DNA of 64,000 bases from Kordiimonadaceae bacterium (GTDB lineage: Bacteria; Pseudomonadota; Alphaproteobacteria; Sphingomonadales; Kordiimonadaceae), in contig JAEPQB010000001.1 in the NCBI GenBank assembly GCA_017640725.1, forward strand, positions 744,001 through 808,000, given 5' to 3'. The position numbers were made by a program, and so were the translations under genes. This document shows, piece by piece, positions 8,271-17,927 of this stretch. The first letter of the stretch is position 1. Each line of letters starts with the position of its first letter. Below the pieces are notes generated by a model, which did not search any database, was not told the DNA's origin, and was given only the letters and a program-made list of their open reading frames with translations.

Positions 8271-10148
8271 TCATTTTTCCGGTGCCAAAACATTTTCCAC
8301 TGTGCTGGCCAGTATCTTGGGATCGATCGGCTTGCCCACAATCGCTGACATGCCCTGTTGCAGGTAAACAGTTTCCTGATCTTTGCCAGTGTTTGCAGTC
8401 AAGGCAATCACAGGGACAGCCCCTTTCTCGTTTTCCATAGAGCGAATGCGCTGAACGGCCTGAACACCGTCCATTTTTGGCATGCGTATATCAAGCAAAA
8501 TGAGATCGAAGGCAGGCTCATCTTCAATTTTGAAAATGGCTTCTTCACCATTGCCAACCACTGTCAGGTCCCAGTCAAAAGCGCCAGCGATTTTCCGCAT
8601 CAACATCTGGTTGACCGCATTGTCTTCAGCCAAAAGCACACGAAGCCTGCTGTCATCCCTGTTTATAGGTTCCACGCCGTCAGGTAATTCAGGGGGCGGG
8701 GCCGACACAATTTCGGGGCGTACGACCACGCCATCCGGCTTGTGGCTTTTGGCAAGTTCAGCCTCGTCGCCGTCGGCAATCGGAAGGTCAATATCAAGGC
8801 TGAACATGGACCCCATGCCCGGTTCGCTATCAACAGTTAGCCTGCCCCCCATTTGTGCTGCCAGCCCCAAACAGATCGATAAGCCAAGCCCAGCCCCTTC
8901 TGCGGAGCGCACGGCAGTGCCGTCCAGCTGCTCGAACCGGGTAAACAACCTCTTTTGATCTTCTTCCGAAATGCCAGGGCCGCTGTCCTGCACGGTAATA
9001 TGCAAATTGGCATGCCCTTTCAGTACCGAGTCCTCCGCGTTTTTCCGCAGTTTCACAGCGACAACGACTTCGCCTTCCTCTGTGAATTTTATAGCGTTGT
9101 CTGTTAAATTCAGGACAATCTGGCCGATACGAACCGGGTCTCCTATGACCGGCAAGCCAGCCCTTGCCAAACCATGAATGGATAGGCCCAGACCCTTGGC
9201 ATTGGCTTTTGCGTTTAACAGATCCACCACCTGGGAAACCACGCTCGCTGGCACAAAAGGCTCAGGCTTGAGCTCCAGCTTACCTGCATCCAATTTCGCA
9301 ACATCCAGCAGATCATTCACTACAACCAACAAAGTGCGAGCGCTGAACTGCGCTGCGTCAACGGCTTGCCGCTGTTCTTCACTCAGCTCGGTTTTGGACA
9401 AATAATCCATCATGCCCAGCACACCGGTTAGCGGGGTTCTTAATTCGTGCGTAGTATTGGCAAGGAATACATCCTTGGCGGCATTCGCTTTTTCTGCGGC
9501 CTCCGCAGATGCCTTAACCTCTTCAATGTTTTCCTGAATACGCTTTGAGGCGTCAACAAGTTTGGCTGCTTTGCTGCGGTTCGAAATCAATAGTCGTTCG
9601 GTGCTGTATAGTGTGCGGTACCGAAGTGCAAAACAAAGGATGGTTAGGGCCGAGAACGCCACATACATAAAGGCAAAATGCTGCGTATTGTAATCAGGCA
9701 CCAAATATAACGCACCAATGTAGAGTACGCTTTCAAATGAAAACAAACCCAAGAATATCCAGGGCGACAGTGTGCAGAACGCCAGCGCAAACATGATAAA
9801 AGCGGCGTTTGTCAGCTGTATCAGCTCACCACTAAAATAGACGTGTCCAAAGACCGCAAGAATGATGATCAAGCCAGCAGGTACAAACGCTATTTGAGCC
9901 CGCTCTGCGGGGATGCGCTCAAGTCGGATAAGGGCGTAGAGAGCACCGCCAGCCAGGCTCGCCATCACGCTTCCCGCCAATATGGGATATCGGCCCGAGC
10001 CCTCCAGCACAAAAAAATGCGACACGCTGATGAAGGCATAATAGATAAACATAACCAGAGAAATTTTGCTCAAATGGCGCAAGTAAATGTTGTTCAGCCC
10101 TCGCTGAACACGCATCTCAATTTCGTTGGTTTCGTCTTCTACCGACAC
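8271..10148 (-). CDS. Hybrid sensor histidine kinase (membrane-bound), second of a tandem pair
   Basis: The 625-residue protein has about six transmembrane segments in residues 28-175, a short coiled linker, and a HisKA domain with phospho-acceptor His234 in THELRTPLTG. The ATPase domain has N box LTDNAIKF (Asn351), G1 DSGPG (388-392) and G2 GAGLGLS. The C-terminal receiver domain has Asp553 in LLDIRMPKMDG and Lys606. It has no periplasmic sensor domain, so sensing probably occurs within the membrane. It starts 21 bases after the paralogous kinase at 10170-11957. No Hpt protein or DNA-binding response regulator is nearby, so the output partner is unknown. Confidence 0.93.
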   Translation of the reverse strand: MSVEDETNEIEMRVQRGLNNIYLRHLSKISLVMFIYYAFISVSHFFVLEGSGRYPILAGSVMASLAGGALYALIRLERIPAERAQIAFVPAGLIIILAVFGHVYFSGELIQLTNAAFIMFALAFCTLSPWIFLGLFSFESVLYIGALYLVPDYNTQHFAFMYVAFSALTILCFALRYRTLYSTERLLISNRSKAAKLVDASKRIQENIEEVKASAEAAEKANAAKDVFLANTTHELRTPLTGVLGMMDYLSKTELSEEQRQAVDAAQFSARTLLVVVNDLLDVAKLDAGKLELKPEPFVPASVVSQVVDLLNAKANAKGLGLSIHGLARAGLPVIGDPVRIGQIVLNLTDNAIKFTEEGEVVVAVKLRKNAEDSVLKGHANLHITVQDSGPGISEEDQKRLFTRFEQLDGTAVRSAEGAGLGLSICLGLAAQMGGRLTVDSEPGMGSMFSLDIDLPIADGDEAELAKSHKPDGVVVRPEIVSAPPPELPDGVEPINRDDSRLRVLLAEDNAVNQMLMRKIAGAFDWDLTVVGNGEEAIFKIEDEPAFDLILLDIRMPKMDGVQAVQRIRSMENEKGAVPVIALTANTGKDQETVYLQQGMSAIVGKPIDPKILASTVENVLAPEK

Positions 10149-10169
10149 CCAGCAAGTCTCCCCAAACTG

Positions 10170-11957
10170 CTAATCTGGTAAGTTTTGTACGATAGTTTTG
10201 TAAAATTGGTCGAACTTGATTGGTTTTGCAATCGAGTCAGCCATGCCAATACTCAGATATCGCTCCACATCCTCGGGCATACAGTTGGCCGTCAATGCAA
10301 CAATCGGTGTTGCCGCATTTAAGCCATCCGCTTCTTTGATGGCCAGCGTTGCTGCCTCGCCGTTCATGATTGGCATCTGGATATCCATCAGGATGAGATC
10401 AAATTGTTGGTTGGCAGCGGCTTCCACAGCTTTTTGGCCATCATCAACAAAAGTGGTGCGCCATTTGTCTTTGGTCATCAGTTTCCTGATCAGCATTTGG
10501 TTCACTGGATTGTCTTCAGCAATCAAAATACTCAAATTTCGTGAAAACAGCTCTTTTTCGTCCAGTTGTTTTTCAGCCCGGCTGGTTTGAGCAGACACGG
10601 CGACGTCTGCCACAGCCAGAGTCAAATCAAACCAAAATACAGACCCAGACCCAACCGTGCTTTCAACCTGGATTTTACTATCCATGAGTTCGGCAAGTTC
10701 GGTACAGATGGCAAGCCCCAGGCCCGTGCCGGATTTCTGCCGGGTTGACGAACTATCAACCTGTTCAAATCGCTTGAACAAGCGCTCCAGATGCTCGGGT
10801 GCAATGCCTGGGCCTGTGTCCTCGATGCTCAGTCGAACCGTTACACTTTCGTCCTCCGCCTCGATGATTTTTGCGGACAACACCACTTGACCGCGGTCAG
10901 TAAACTTGACGGCATTGCCCAACAAATTGAACAGGATTTGCCTAATTCTGCCCTGATCAGCCATAACGGGCGGAAAAGGCTCAGCTGGCAGCTTCAGCGC
11001 CAGTGCAATACCTTTGTCTTTCGCCCCCACCGCCATCATTTCGGCTATTTCAGACAATAGGGTGCCCAGTTCAAAAGGCGCCAGCTTCAGTTTCAGTTTC
11101 CCAGCACCAAGCTTGGACAAACTGAGCACATCATCAATCACCACCCGAAGCGTTTCAGCGCTGGTTTTGGCGGTATTGAGATAATGACGCTCTTCTTTGC
11201 GCAAATCTGCTTTATCGAGCAAGTCTACCATGCCCATTAGGCCGGTTAACGGCGTGCGCAATTCATGGCTCATGTTGGCGATGAATTCGTCTTTAGCGCG
11301 CGCCAGTTGTTCGAGTTTTTCTGCGCGTGCCTGATTGAGGAGATTAAGTCGCGCTTGCTCTCGGATCGAGTTGTAACGCACTACGAACCCGCCATAAGAG
11401 ACCATCATGGCACCAATACCAACGCCAATAATGGTCACACTCTCACTGCCCAGAACCTCATATGAAATCCAAATATGAGAGATTGTCGCAAAACCTGTCA
11501 GCAACCAGAAAACCCAAGGCAACATCGACACGACGCTAAACGCCATAATAACCAAAAGACCCCGCGCAATATAATTTGCATCGTTCGTCAAAATCACATG
11601 CAGATACACGTTTACGACCATGGCCAATGCTATTGGAATTGGCGCCAAATATATATTCCAGGCTCCGATTTTTCCCATTTTTTCAAGCACATAGACGATC
11701 GAGAGAAAGCCCAAAACGCTCACATTGGAAAGATGAAGCCATATCGCAACGTCGCTCGGCGCGCTTAAGGCATCACGCCCAACCACAAGCAGATAATAGG
11801 CAAAAGTCAGAGCCCAAAGAATGAAGAACTGGCGATAATAAAGTTCGCCAATTACCAGCCGAATCTTTGTGCGAACGTCAGGGTCAGACTCGTCAATCTG
11901 GAAGGGAATATCGGCGTAGTTATCGGGCCCCTTTTTGTCGATAGAATGCTCGACCAT
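10170..11957 (-). CDS. Hybrid sensor histidine kinase (membrane-bound), first of a tandem pair
   Basis: Same architecture as its downstream neighbour, 595 residues: a cytoplasmic N-terminus of about 40 residues, about six transmembrane segments (43-190), a coiled linker, and HisKA with His231 in MSHELRTPLTG. The ATPase domain has Asn348 in LLGNAVKF, DTGPG and GTGLGLA. The receiver has Asp525 in LILMDIQMP and Lys578. The two kinases are clearly paralogous across the kinase and receiver regions but differ in the membrane part, suggesting duplication followed by divergence of the sensor. It is divergent from the SLC13-type carrier at 12062, with a 16-bp dyad between them. Confidence 0.93.
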   Translation of the reverse strand: MVEHSIDKKGPDNYADIPFQIDESDPDVRTKIRLVIGELYYRQFFILWALTFAYYLLVVGRDALSAPSDVAIWLHLSNVSVLGFLSIVYVLEKMGKIGAWNIYLAPIPIALAMVVNVYLHVILTNDANYIARGLLVIMAFSVVSMLPWVFWLLTGFATISHIWISYEVLGSESVTIIGVGIGAMMVSYGGFVVRYNSIREQARLNLLNQARAEKLEQLARAKDEFIANMSHELRTPLTGLMGMVDLLDKADLRKEERHYLNTAKTSAETLRVVIDDVLSLSKLGAGKLKLKLAPFELGTLLSEIAEMMAVGAKDKGIALALKLPAEPFPPVMADQGRIRQILFNLLGNAVKFTDRGQVVLSAKIIEAEDESVTVRLSIEDTGPGIAPEHLERLFKRFEQVDSSSTRQKSGTGLGLAICTELAELMDSKIQVESTVGSGSVFWFDLTLAVADVAVSAQTSRAEKQLDEKELFSRNLSILIAEDNPVNQMLIRKLMTKDKWRTTFVDDGQKAVEAAANQQFDLILMDIQMPIMNGEAATLAIKEADGLNAATPIVALTANCMPEDVERYLSIGMADSIAKPIKFDQFYKTIVQNLPD

Positions 11958-11992
11958 GCTGCGCTCATGCTCACCTTTTGTTTGCTGGCCCG

Positions 11993-12008
11993 TTTACACT
12001 AGTGTCAA
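11993..12008. promoter_or_regulatory. Dyad between kinase pair and SLC13-type carrier
   Basis: TTTACACTAGTGTCAA is a palindrome with one mismatched pair; the central ACACTAGTGT is perfect. It sits in the 104-base divergent interval and resembles the glk operator in its outer TTGACA/TGTCAA-like arms but has a CTAG centre. Operator role is inferred. Confidence 0.35.
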
Positions 12009-12061
12009 TAGCGGATATCCACAACTTCAGACCTTAATTGGAAAAGAGTAAATAAATACCT

Positions 12062-13522
12062 ATGGCCGAAAATTTTTCCCTGCCACGCCGCCCGCGAGCA
12101 AGATATCAAGATGTTGGTTTAGTGCTTGGGCCATTGGTATTCGTATTTTTCTTGATGTTGGATCGACCCGCAAGCCTTTCGGCTGAAGCGTGGGATGTGG
12201 TGGCAATTGTTGGCCTCATGGCTGTTTGGTGGGCCACGGAAGCTTTACCCGTTCCGGCAACAAGTATGCTGCCATTAGTGCTGCTGCCGATGATGGGGGT
12301 TTCAAGCGCCAGAGAGGCATCTCACCCCTATACTGACCCGGTTATATTCTTGCTTCTGGGCGGCTTTATTGCTGCCATGGGTATGCAACGCTGGGGCCTG
12401 CACCGGCGAATTGCGCTCAATATCCTGGCCCGGGCAGGCGGTCATCCCGCTGGGCTCATCGCCGGATTCATGGTGGCCAGTGCCCTGCTCTCCATGTGGA
12501 TATCCAACACAGCAACAACGTTGATGATGGTGCCTATCGCCCTAAGCGTTGCAGAAACAGTGCTCGGTGAAAAAGCGTTTGGGCATCGCTTTACAATTGC
12601 CTTGCTGATTGGCTGCGCCTGGTCAGCTTCCATTGGTGGTCTCGGCACCATCATTGGCACACCCCCAAACGCCTTTGTGGTTGCTTTTATGGAGCAGGAA
12701 AGTGGTCTGTCGATCAGCTTTCTGGAATGGATGCTGTTTGGGGTGCCTGTTGTGGCAGTGATGATCCCGGCCGCTTGGTTTGTGCTCACTAAAATTGCCT
12801 TCCCGTTTTCAGCCGATGAGGCGCGCGGCGGCGACGCCGTTGTGGCCAAGGAACTTTCTGAGCTTCCCAAAATCAGCCCTGCTGAAAAACGGGTCTCGAT
12901 CGTGTTTGCCTCCATGGCAATTGCATGGGTATCGGTTCTTGCCGTCCGCAAAATCCCGGGTTTCGAAGGCTTCAGCAACATGGTTGTTGCTGTATCTGGC
13001 GCCCTTGCAATGTTCTTGATCCCAGCGAAAACCGAGGACGGCGATCGCCTGCTTGATTGGGAATATGCGGTTAAATTGCCGTGGGGCGTGCTGCTTTTGT
13101 TCGGCGGGGGTTTAAGCCTTGCCGCGGCTATCAAGAAAACCGGCCTGGCGGTTTGGATCGGTGAAGGGCTGGCAGTATTGTCTGGCGCGCCGCTCGTGCT
13201 TTTGATTTTGGCAATCGTAGGACTTGTAATTTTTCTGACGGAATTAACCAGCAACACAGCGACAACTGCAGCACTGGTGCCAGTATTGGCTGCCGTCGCC
13301 GCTGTTGGAAATATTGACCCTTTGATGCTGGCCGCACCAACCGCCATGGCAGCAAGCTGCGCCTTCATGCTGCCGGTGGCAACTGCGCCCAACGCTGTGA
13401 TCTACTCAAGTGGGCATGTGAATATCCCAACCCTCGCCAGGGCAGGCTTATGGCTCAACGTCATAGGCACTTTTCTGGTGACGGCCATGTGCTACGCCCT
13501 GCTCCCCATAGTCTTTGGGTAG
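12062..13522 (+). CDS. SLC13/DASS-family anion:sodium symporter
   Basis: Inner-membrane carrier that probably imports di- or tricarboxylates (less likely sulfate) with Na+. The 486 residues have 11-12 hydrophobic segments. Two repeat signatures characterise the family: SNTATT at residues 148-153 with GTIIGTPPN (195-203), and SNTATT again near 397 with the following ATAPNAVIYSSG. These hairpins hold the carboxylate and sodium in VcINDY-type structures. The substrate cannot be read from sequence. It stands alone, divergent from the histidine-kinase pair, which might sense the same solute; that link is only positional. Confidence 0.9.
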   Translation: MAENFSLPRRPRARYQDVGLVLGPLVFVFFLMLDRPASLSAEAWDVVAIVGLMAVWWATEALPVPATSMLPLVLLPMMGVSSAREASHPYTDPVIFLLLGGFIAAMGMQRWGLHRRIALNILARAGGHPAGLIAGFMVASALLSMWISNTATTLMMVPIALSVAETVLGEKAFGHRFTIALLIGCAWSASIGGLGTIIGTPPNAFVVAFMEQESGLSISFLEWMLFGVPVVAVMIPAAWFVLTKIAFPFSADEARGGDAVVAKELSELPKISPAEKRVSIVFASMAIAWVSVLAVRKIPGFEGFSNMVVAVSGALAMFLIPAKTEDGDRLLDWEYAVKLPWGVLLLFGGGLSLAAAIKKTGLAVWIGEGLAVLSGAPLVLLILAIVGLVIFLTELTSNTATTAALVPVLAAVAAVGNIDPLMLAAPTAMAASCAFMLPVATAPNAVIYSSGHVNIPTLARAGLWLNVIGTFLVTAMCYALLPIVFG

Positions 13523-13523
13523 G

Positions 13524-14507
13524 TTAGCCATTCCAAGTCTCTGGCTCTGAAACCACCATGTCCATGGCCATCAACTCGGCGTTACTCTCAGTTACACCAT
13601 CCAAAAATGCCTGGCGCTGTTCATCATCGAAAAACAGCTTTGCCTGCGGAGAATATAGCTGCGAAAACCGCGCATAGTGGCGTTTGGGGATGCGGTCCTT
13701 GAGGGCAAAAATCAGATCGGCCTCGGGCTCATCCTGATAGATATCGACAAGATCAAAAACATCCTGTTTCCAATCAGCTGATTGCCATTCAATTTTTGCT
13801 TTATTTAGGGCCAGCATCAGCCGCAGTGCCGTTTCTGAATGCCGGGTGTTGCCGGTCAGTCGTTTGGTCTGAAGGTTCAAGTCGTTTTCGCCGATCAAAA
13901 AAGCTAACGCTTGATCTCCCGCCGTTGGTTTCGGCCATGCCTCCAGCAGTGCGATTTTTGGCTGAACACTGGCGGGTAGCTTAGCAAGAGACTGTGCAAG
14001 CTTCAGCCAACTGACCGGTGCCTTAGTTACGTTACGAATAAAGCTATCAAAATCCTGGTTCAAACCACGCGAGATACGGAATGCATAGACAGACTCAAGG
14101 TATCTGTCCTGCCGGCGGATAACCAAGCGCGGCGCAATGATTGCTTTTCCGTCTACCATACTGCTCAGCCGAGCAAGGCCACTTACAAGACGCCTGAAAT
14201 GGGGGTAAAATCCTTTGCTGCGAACGGCAGGCATCGTGCCCATTAGGTTTTCTTCGCTCGCAAGCAACGTATGGGCGTTTGTTTCGTCAACAGCGAGCAC
14301 AGCTCTCTTGAGCTTGCTTTGCCAAATGGGGTTCACTGAATGATATTTGTGCAGGCGTCTGAGGTCCAATCCGCCGGCGACCATATCTGCGCGCAATAGC
14401 ACCTTAATGCCATTTTCCCTGAGTTGCGCCTGCTCCCTGCGCAGCATCGATTGCACAGCCGTGGAGCCACATCGATGTGCCCCCATATGAATGATCAATT
14501 TTTTCAC
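13524..14507 (-). CDS. Sulfotransferase-like P-loop protein
   Basis: The 327-residue protein has an N-terminal nucleotide-binding loop GAHRCGSTAVQ (residues 9-19), which fits the 5'-phosphosulfate loop of PAPS-dependent sulfotransferases, and a later RRQDRYLESVY segment that fits the 3'-phosphate-binding motif. The remainder is poorly conserved, as is common for bacterial members acting on lipids or polysaccharides, so the acceptor is unknown. It could instead be a structurally related kinase-like P-loop protein. It converges with the SLC13-type carrier with a single base between stop codons. Confidence 0.7.
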   Translation of the reverse strand: MKKLIIHMGAHRCGSTAVQSMLRREQAQLRENGIKVLLRADMVAGGLDLRRLHKYHSVNPIWQSKLKRAVLAVDETNAHTLLASEENLMGTMPAVRSKGFYPHFRRLVSGLARLSSMVDGKAIIAPRLVIRRQDRYLESVYAFRISRGLNQDFDSFIRNVTKAPVSWLKLAQSLAKLPASVQPKIALLEAWPKPTAGDQALAFLIGENDLNLQTKRLTGNTRHSETALRLMLALNKAKIEWQSADWKQDVFDLVDIYQDEPEADLIFALKDRIPKRHYARFSQLYSPQAKLFFDDEQRQAFLDGVTESNAELMAMDMVVSEPETWNG

Positions 14508-14634
14508 TAGCCTAAGTCTCGACGCTTAGAAGAGTTGCCCACACGACCACATTTCAAAAAACCGCGCTAAAAAGCAATGTCTTTGCCGCTAAAAAGGATA
14601 GACTCTGCCGCTTTCCTCCCCATATAAGCGCGTC

Positions 14635-15456
14635 ATGACCAGTGAACAGCATACGCACCCATTCATCAAAATGCATGGGCTTGGAAACGACTTTGCGATT
14701 TTCGACGCGCGCGAAAGCGGGCTTGAAATGTTCGAAGGTCGTGCGCGCAAGCTGTCTGACCGGCGACGTGGTATTGGCTGTGATCAGTTGATCGTATTAC
14801 GGAACAGCGTGGCCGCTGATGTTTTCATGGAAATCTGGAACGCGGACGGCAGCCGGGTCGGCGCCTGCGGCAACGCCACGCGCTGTGTGGGTCAACTGAT
14901 CCTAAAGGAAACCGGCAAAGAAAAAGTAGGCATTGAAACAGATGCAGGGCACCTAAGCGCTGTGGCGGCCCACAGCCTTATTTCGGTCAACATGGGGCCA
15001 GCCAGTACAGACTGGAACACCATCCCCGTCGCCCATGAAACTGATACATCTTCCGCTGATTTTGAATGTGGGCCCCTGTCCAACCCCGGCCTTGTTAACA
15101 TGGGCAACCCGCATGCAGTGTTCTTTGTCGACGACGTGGCATCCGTTGATCTGGAAACGCTGGGCGCGAAAATTGAGCATGACCCGTTTTTCCCTGAGCG
15201 CGTTAATGTCTCCATCGTGCAAGCGAATGGCCGCACACTGCGCCAACGGGTATGGGAACGTGGTGCTGGCATCACGGAAGCCTGCGGCAGCGCCGCCTGC
15301 TCCAGCGTGGTTGCCGCAACCCGCAAGGGCCTTGTCGACCGGAAAGCAACGGTTGCCCTGGATGGCGGTGAGCTTGAAGTGGAATGGCTTGCGGATGGCA
15401 CGGTTCAGATGACGGGTCCAGCCACCTTTGTTTTTGAGGGTCAGGCAGAGCTATGA
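14635..15456 (+). CDS. dapF: Diaminopimelate epimerase
   Basis: Converts LL- to meso-diaminopimelate for lysine and peptidoglycan synthesis by a cofactor-free two-cysteine mechanism. Both catalytic cysteines are visible: Cys78 in GACGNATRC and Cys217 in EACGSAACS. The N-terminal FIKMHGLGNDFAIFD and the central NPGLVNMGNPHAVFFVDD are hallmarks. At 273 residues it is complete. Its stop overlaps the mtaB start (ATGA), and mtaB is followed closely by ftsY, an order often seen in alphaproteobacteria. Confidence 0.98.
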   Translation: MTSEQHTHPFIKMHGLGNDFAIFDARESGLEMFEGRARKLSDRRRGIGCDQLIVLRNSVAADVFMEIWNADGSRVGACGNATRCVGQLILKETGKEKVGIETDAGHLSAVAAHSLISVNMGPASTDWNTIPVAHETDTSSADFECGPLSNPGLVNMGNPHAVFFVDDVASVDLETLGAKIEHDPFFPERVNVSIVQANGRTLRQRVWERGAGITEACGSAACSSVVAATRKGLVDRKATVALDGGELEVEWLADGTVQMTGPATFVFEGQAEL

Positions 15457-16739
15457 ACGCCAAACCCGAAGTTGTTACCTTTGGTTGCCGCCTGAACGCT
15501 TATGAAAGCGAGGTGATGCGTCGGCACGCGGAAGACGCGGGCCTTGAGGATATCATTATCGTCAATACCTGCGCCGTAACGGCTGAAGCCACGCGCCAGG
15601 CGCGTCAAAGTATTCGCCGCATGAAGCGCGAACGCCCCGACACACCGATTGTGGTCACGGGCTGTGCAGCACAGATTGACCCTGCGCAGTTCGACAAGAT
15701 GGAAGAAGTCACGTCCATCATCGGCAACGCAGAAAAACTGGATGCCAAATCCTTCAAAGGCCTCAACCTGACCCACGCCGAGCGTGTTCAGGTGAACGAT
15801 ATTTTTTCCGTCAAAGAAACCGCGGGTCATCTGATTGACGGGTTTGGCGAGCGTTCCCGTGCGTTTGTGCAAATTCAAAATGGCTGTAACCACCGCTGTA
15901 CTTTTTGTGTGATCCCTTATGGTCGCGGCAACAGCCGGTCTACTGGCATTGGCGAAGTGGTCAACCAGATCAAAAACCTGGTTCAGCAGGGCTACAATGA
16001 AGTGGTGCTCACGGGTGTTGACATTACCAGCTACGGCGAAGACCTGCCTGGCACACCAACGCTTGGCATGCTCGTGCAGAAAATCCTGACGCTTGTGCCG
16101 GACCTGCCGCGCCTGCGCATTTCATCGATCGACAGCATCGAAGTGGACGAGCCCTTGATGGATGCCATCATCGGTGACGCGCGCCTGATGCCGCATTTGC
16201 ACCTCAGTTTGCAAGCGGGCGACAATATGATCCTGAAGCGCATGAAGCGTCGCCACCTGCGCGAGCAAGCCATCGAGTTTTGCACCACGGTCAGCAAAGC
16301 CCGGCCTGAAATGGTGTACGGCGCGGATATTATCGCGGGTTTTCCGACCGAAACTGAAGCGATGTTCGAGCAGAGCCTTAAGCTCGTGGAAGAATGTAAC
16401 CTCACTTGGCTGCATGTTTTCCCCTACTCAGAGCGCGAGGGCACACCGGCCGCCAAAATTCCTAATAAAGTGCCCAAGCAAATTCGCAAGGAACGGGCGG
16501 CGCGGCTGCGGGCACTTGGTGAACAGCAGGTTGCAAAACTGATGCAGGCGCGTATTGGCGCAGCAGCCAATGTGCTTGTTGAACGCGCAGGCAACGACGG
16601 TTTGCTTACGGGCCACAGCGAACAATTTATTCCGGTTGCAATAGATGGCGGTGGCTCTCAACTGGTGGGCAGCATCGTGCCCGTAAAACTAACTGGCATT
16701 GATGGTGCCAGCATGTCTGCCGTTTTGGCGAATTCATAA
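15453..16739 (+). CDS. mtaB: tRNA t6A37 methylthiotransferase MtaB
   Basis: Radical-SAM enzyme that adds a methylthio group to t6A37 of ANN-decoding tRNAs. The UPF0004 domain carries the auxiliary cluster cysteines Cys12, Cys40 and Cys71. The radical-SAM motif CNHRCTFC gives Cys145, Cys149 and Cys152. A TRAM domain closes the 428-residue protein. The short GCRLNAYESE opening and NTCAVTAEA favour MtaB over MiaB or RimO. Overlap of 4 bases with dapF and an 11-base spacing to ftsY suggest one transcript. Confidence 0.94.
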   Translation: MNAKPEVVTFGCRLNAYESEVMRRHAEDAGLEDIIIVNTCAVTAEATRQARQSIRRMKRERPDTPIVVTGCAAQIDPAQFDKMEEVTSIIGNAEKLDAKSFKGLNLTHAERVQVNDIFSVKETAGHLIDGFGERSRAFVQIQNGCNHRCTFCVIPYGRGNSRSTGIGEVVNQIKNLVQQGYNEVVLTGVDITSYGEDLPGTPTLGMLVQKILTLVPDLPRLRISSIDSIEVDEPLMDAIIGDARLMPHLHLSLQAGDNMILKRMKRRHLREQAIEFCTTVSKARPEMVYGADIIAGFPTETEAMFEQSLKLVEECNLTWLHVFPYSEREGTPAAKIPNKVPKQIRKERAARLRALGEQQVAKLMQARIGAAANVLVERAGNDGLLTGHSEQFIPVAIDGGGSQLVGSIVPVKLTGIDGASMSAVLANS

Positions 16740-16749
16740 AGGATCAGGC

Positions 16750-17880
16750 GTGAGCGATAACGAAAAACAAGGCTGGTTCCAACGGCTGCGCGGCAAAAAG
16801 ACCGACGATCAATCAGTACAGGAAGAGCCGCAGGCGGACGTCGCGCCGACAACAGAGGTTTTGGCTGAACCAACGCCAGATGCGCCAGCACCTGAACCGG
16901 CGGTTGAAGCGCCAGCGGTTGAAGTAGCCACTGCAGAAGCGCCCGCGGTTGAGGAAGAAAAAACCGGTTGGTTTACGCGCCTGAAAAAAGGCCTCAAGAA
17001 ATCCTCTGGTGCCATGTCCGGCGGCATCACTGGCATTTTCACCAAGCGCAAACTTGACGATGAAACGCTTGAGGAATTCGAAGAGCTGTTGATTACCACC
17101 GACCTTGGGGTCAGCGTTGCTGGCAAAGTCACAGAAGCGCTCGCGAAAGACAAATTCAACAAAGAAATCACCGACGAAGAAGTCAAAGACATTGTCGCGT
17201 GGGAAGTGGAAGCCATCCTTGGCCGCGTGGCCAAACCGCTTGTGGTTGAACCCACGAACAAACCCCATGTGATCCTGATGGCAGGCGTTAACGGCGCCGG
17301 AAAAACCACGACCATCGGCAAGCTTGGCAAAAAATTCAAAGACGAAGGCAAAAGCGTGATGCTGGCGGCGGGGGATACGTTCCGCGCTGCTGCCGTTGAG
17401 CAGCTCCAGATATGGGGCGACCGCGTGGGCGTGCCTGTCATCACCAAAGAAATCGGCTCAGACGCCGCCGCGCTCGCGTTTGAGGCGATGGAACGCGCGA
17501 TCGCTGAGAATGTGGACGTGCTGCTGATCGACACAGCAGGCCGCTTGCAAAACCGGGACGAGCTGATGGCGGAACTTGCCAAAGTTGTGCGCGTCATCGG
17601 CAAAAAACTGGATGGCGCACCGCATGACACCGTGCTGGTGCTGGACGCCACCACTGGCCAGAACGCCGTGCATCAGGTGGAAGTGTTCCAGAAAATCGCC
17701 AACATCTCCGGCATCGTGATGACCAAATTGGATGGCTCAGCGCGTGGTGGTGTTCTGGTCGCTTGTGCTGACAAATTTGGCTTGCCCGTGCACGCCATTG
17801 GTGTCGGCGAAGCCATCGAAGACCTGCAGCCCTTCGATCCGCGCGACTTCGCCCGCGCGCTGGTTGGCCTTGACGATTAA
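16750..17880 (+). CDS. ftsY: Signal recognition particle receptor FtsY
   Basis: Membrane-associated GTPase that docks the SRP. I chose the GTG start at 16750: AAAGGA lies six bases before it and the protein then begins MSDNEKQGWFQRL, an amphipathic lipid-binding helix. The frame stays open upstream inside mtaB. Residues 20-80 form an acidic, Pro/Ala/Val/Glu-rich linker with EAPAVE-like repeats, then a second amphipathic GWFTRLKKGLKK segment. The NG domain has P-loop GVNGAGKTTT, DTFRAAAVEQL, DTAGRLQN and TKLDGSARGG. It totals 376 residues. Confidence 0.96.
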   Translation: MSDNEKQGWFQRLRGKKTDDQSVQEEPQADVAPTTEVLAEPTPDAPAPEPAVEAPAVEVATAEAPAVEEEKTGWFTRLKKGLKKSSGAMSGGITGIFTKRKLDDETLEEFEELLITTDLGVSVAGKVTEALAKDKFNKEITDEEVKDIVAWEVEAILGRVAKPLVVEPTNKPHVILMAGVNGAGKTTTIGKLGKKFKDEGKSVMLAAGDTFRAAAVEQLQIWGDRVGVPVITKEIGSDAAALAFEAMERAIAENVDVLLIDTAGRLQNRDELMAELAKVVRVIGKKLDGAPHDTVLVLDATTGQNAVHQVEVFQKIANISGIVMTKLDGSARGGVLVACADKFGLPVHAIGVGEAIEDLQPFDPRDFARALVGLDD

Positions 17881-17927
17881 TCGATTAACCACCACAAAAC
17901 ACTATCGAGTTCTTGGGGGCGAGATCA

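Noticed and set aside
12442-13392. 316-codon frame antisense to the SLC13-type carrier
   Set aside because: Composition is Ser/Thr/Ala-rich and it mirrors conserved carrier codons; the carrier has clear family motifs and this frame has none.
16809-17654. 281-codon Ser-rich frame antisense to ftsY
   Set aside because: A shadow caused by GC-biased third positions of ftsY; no start signal.
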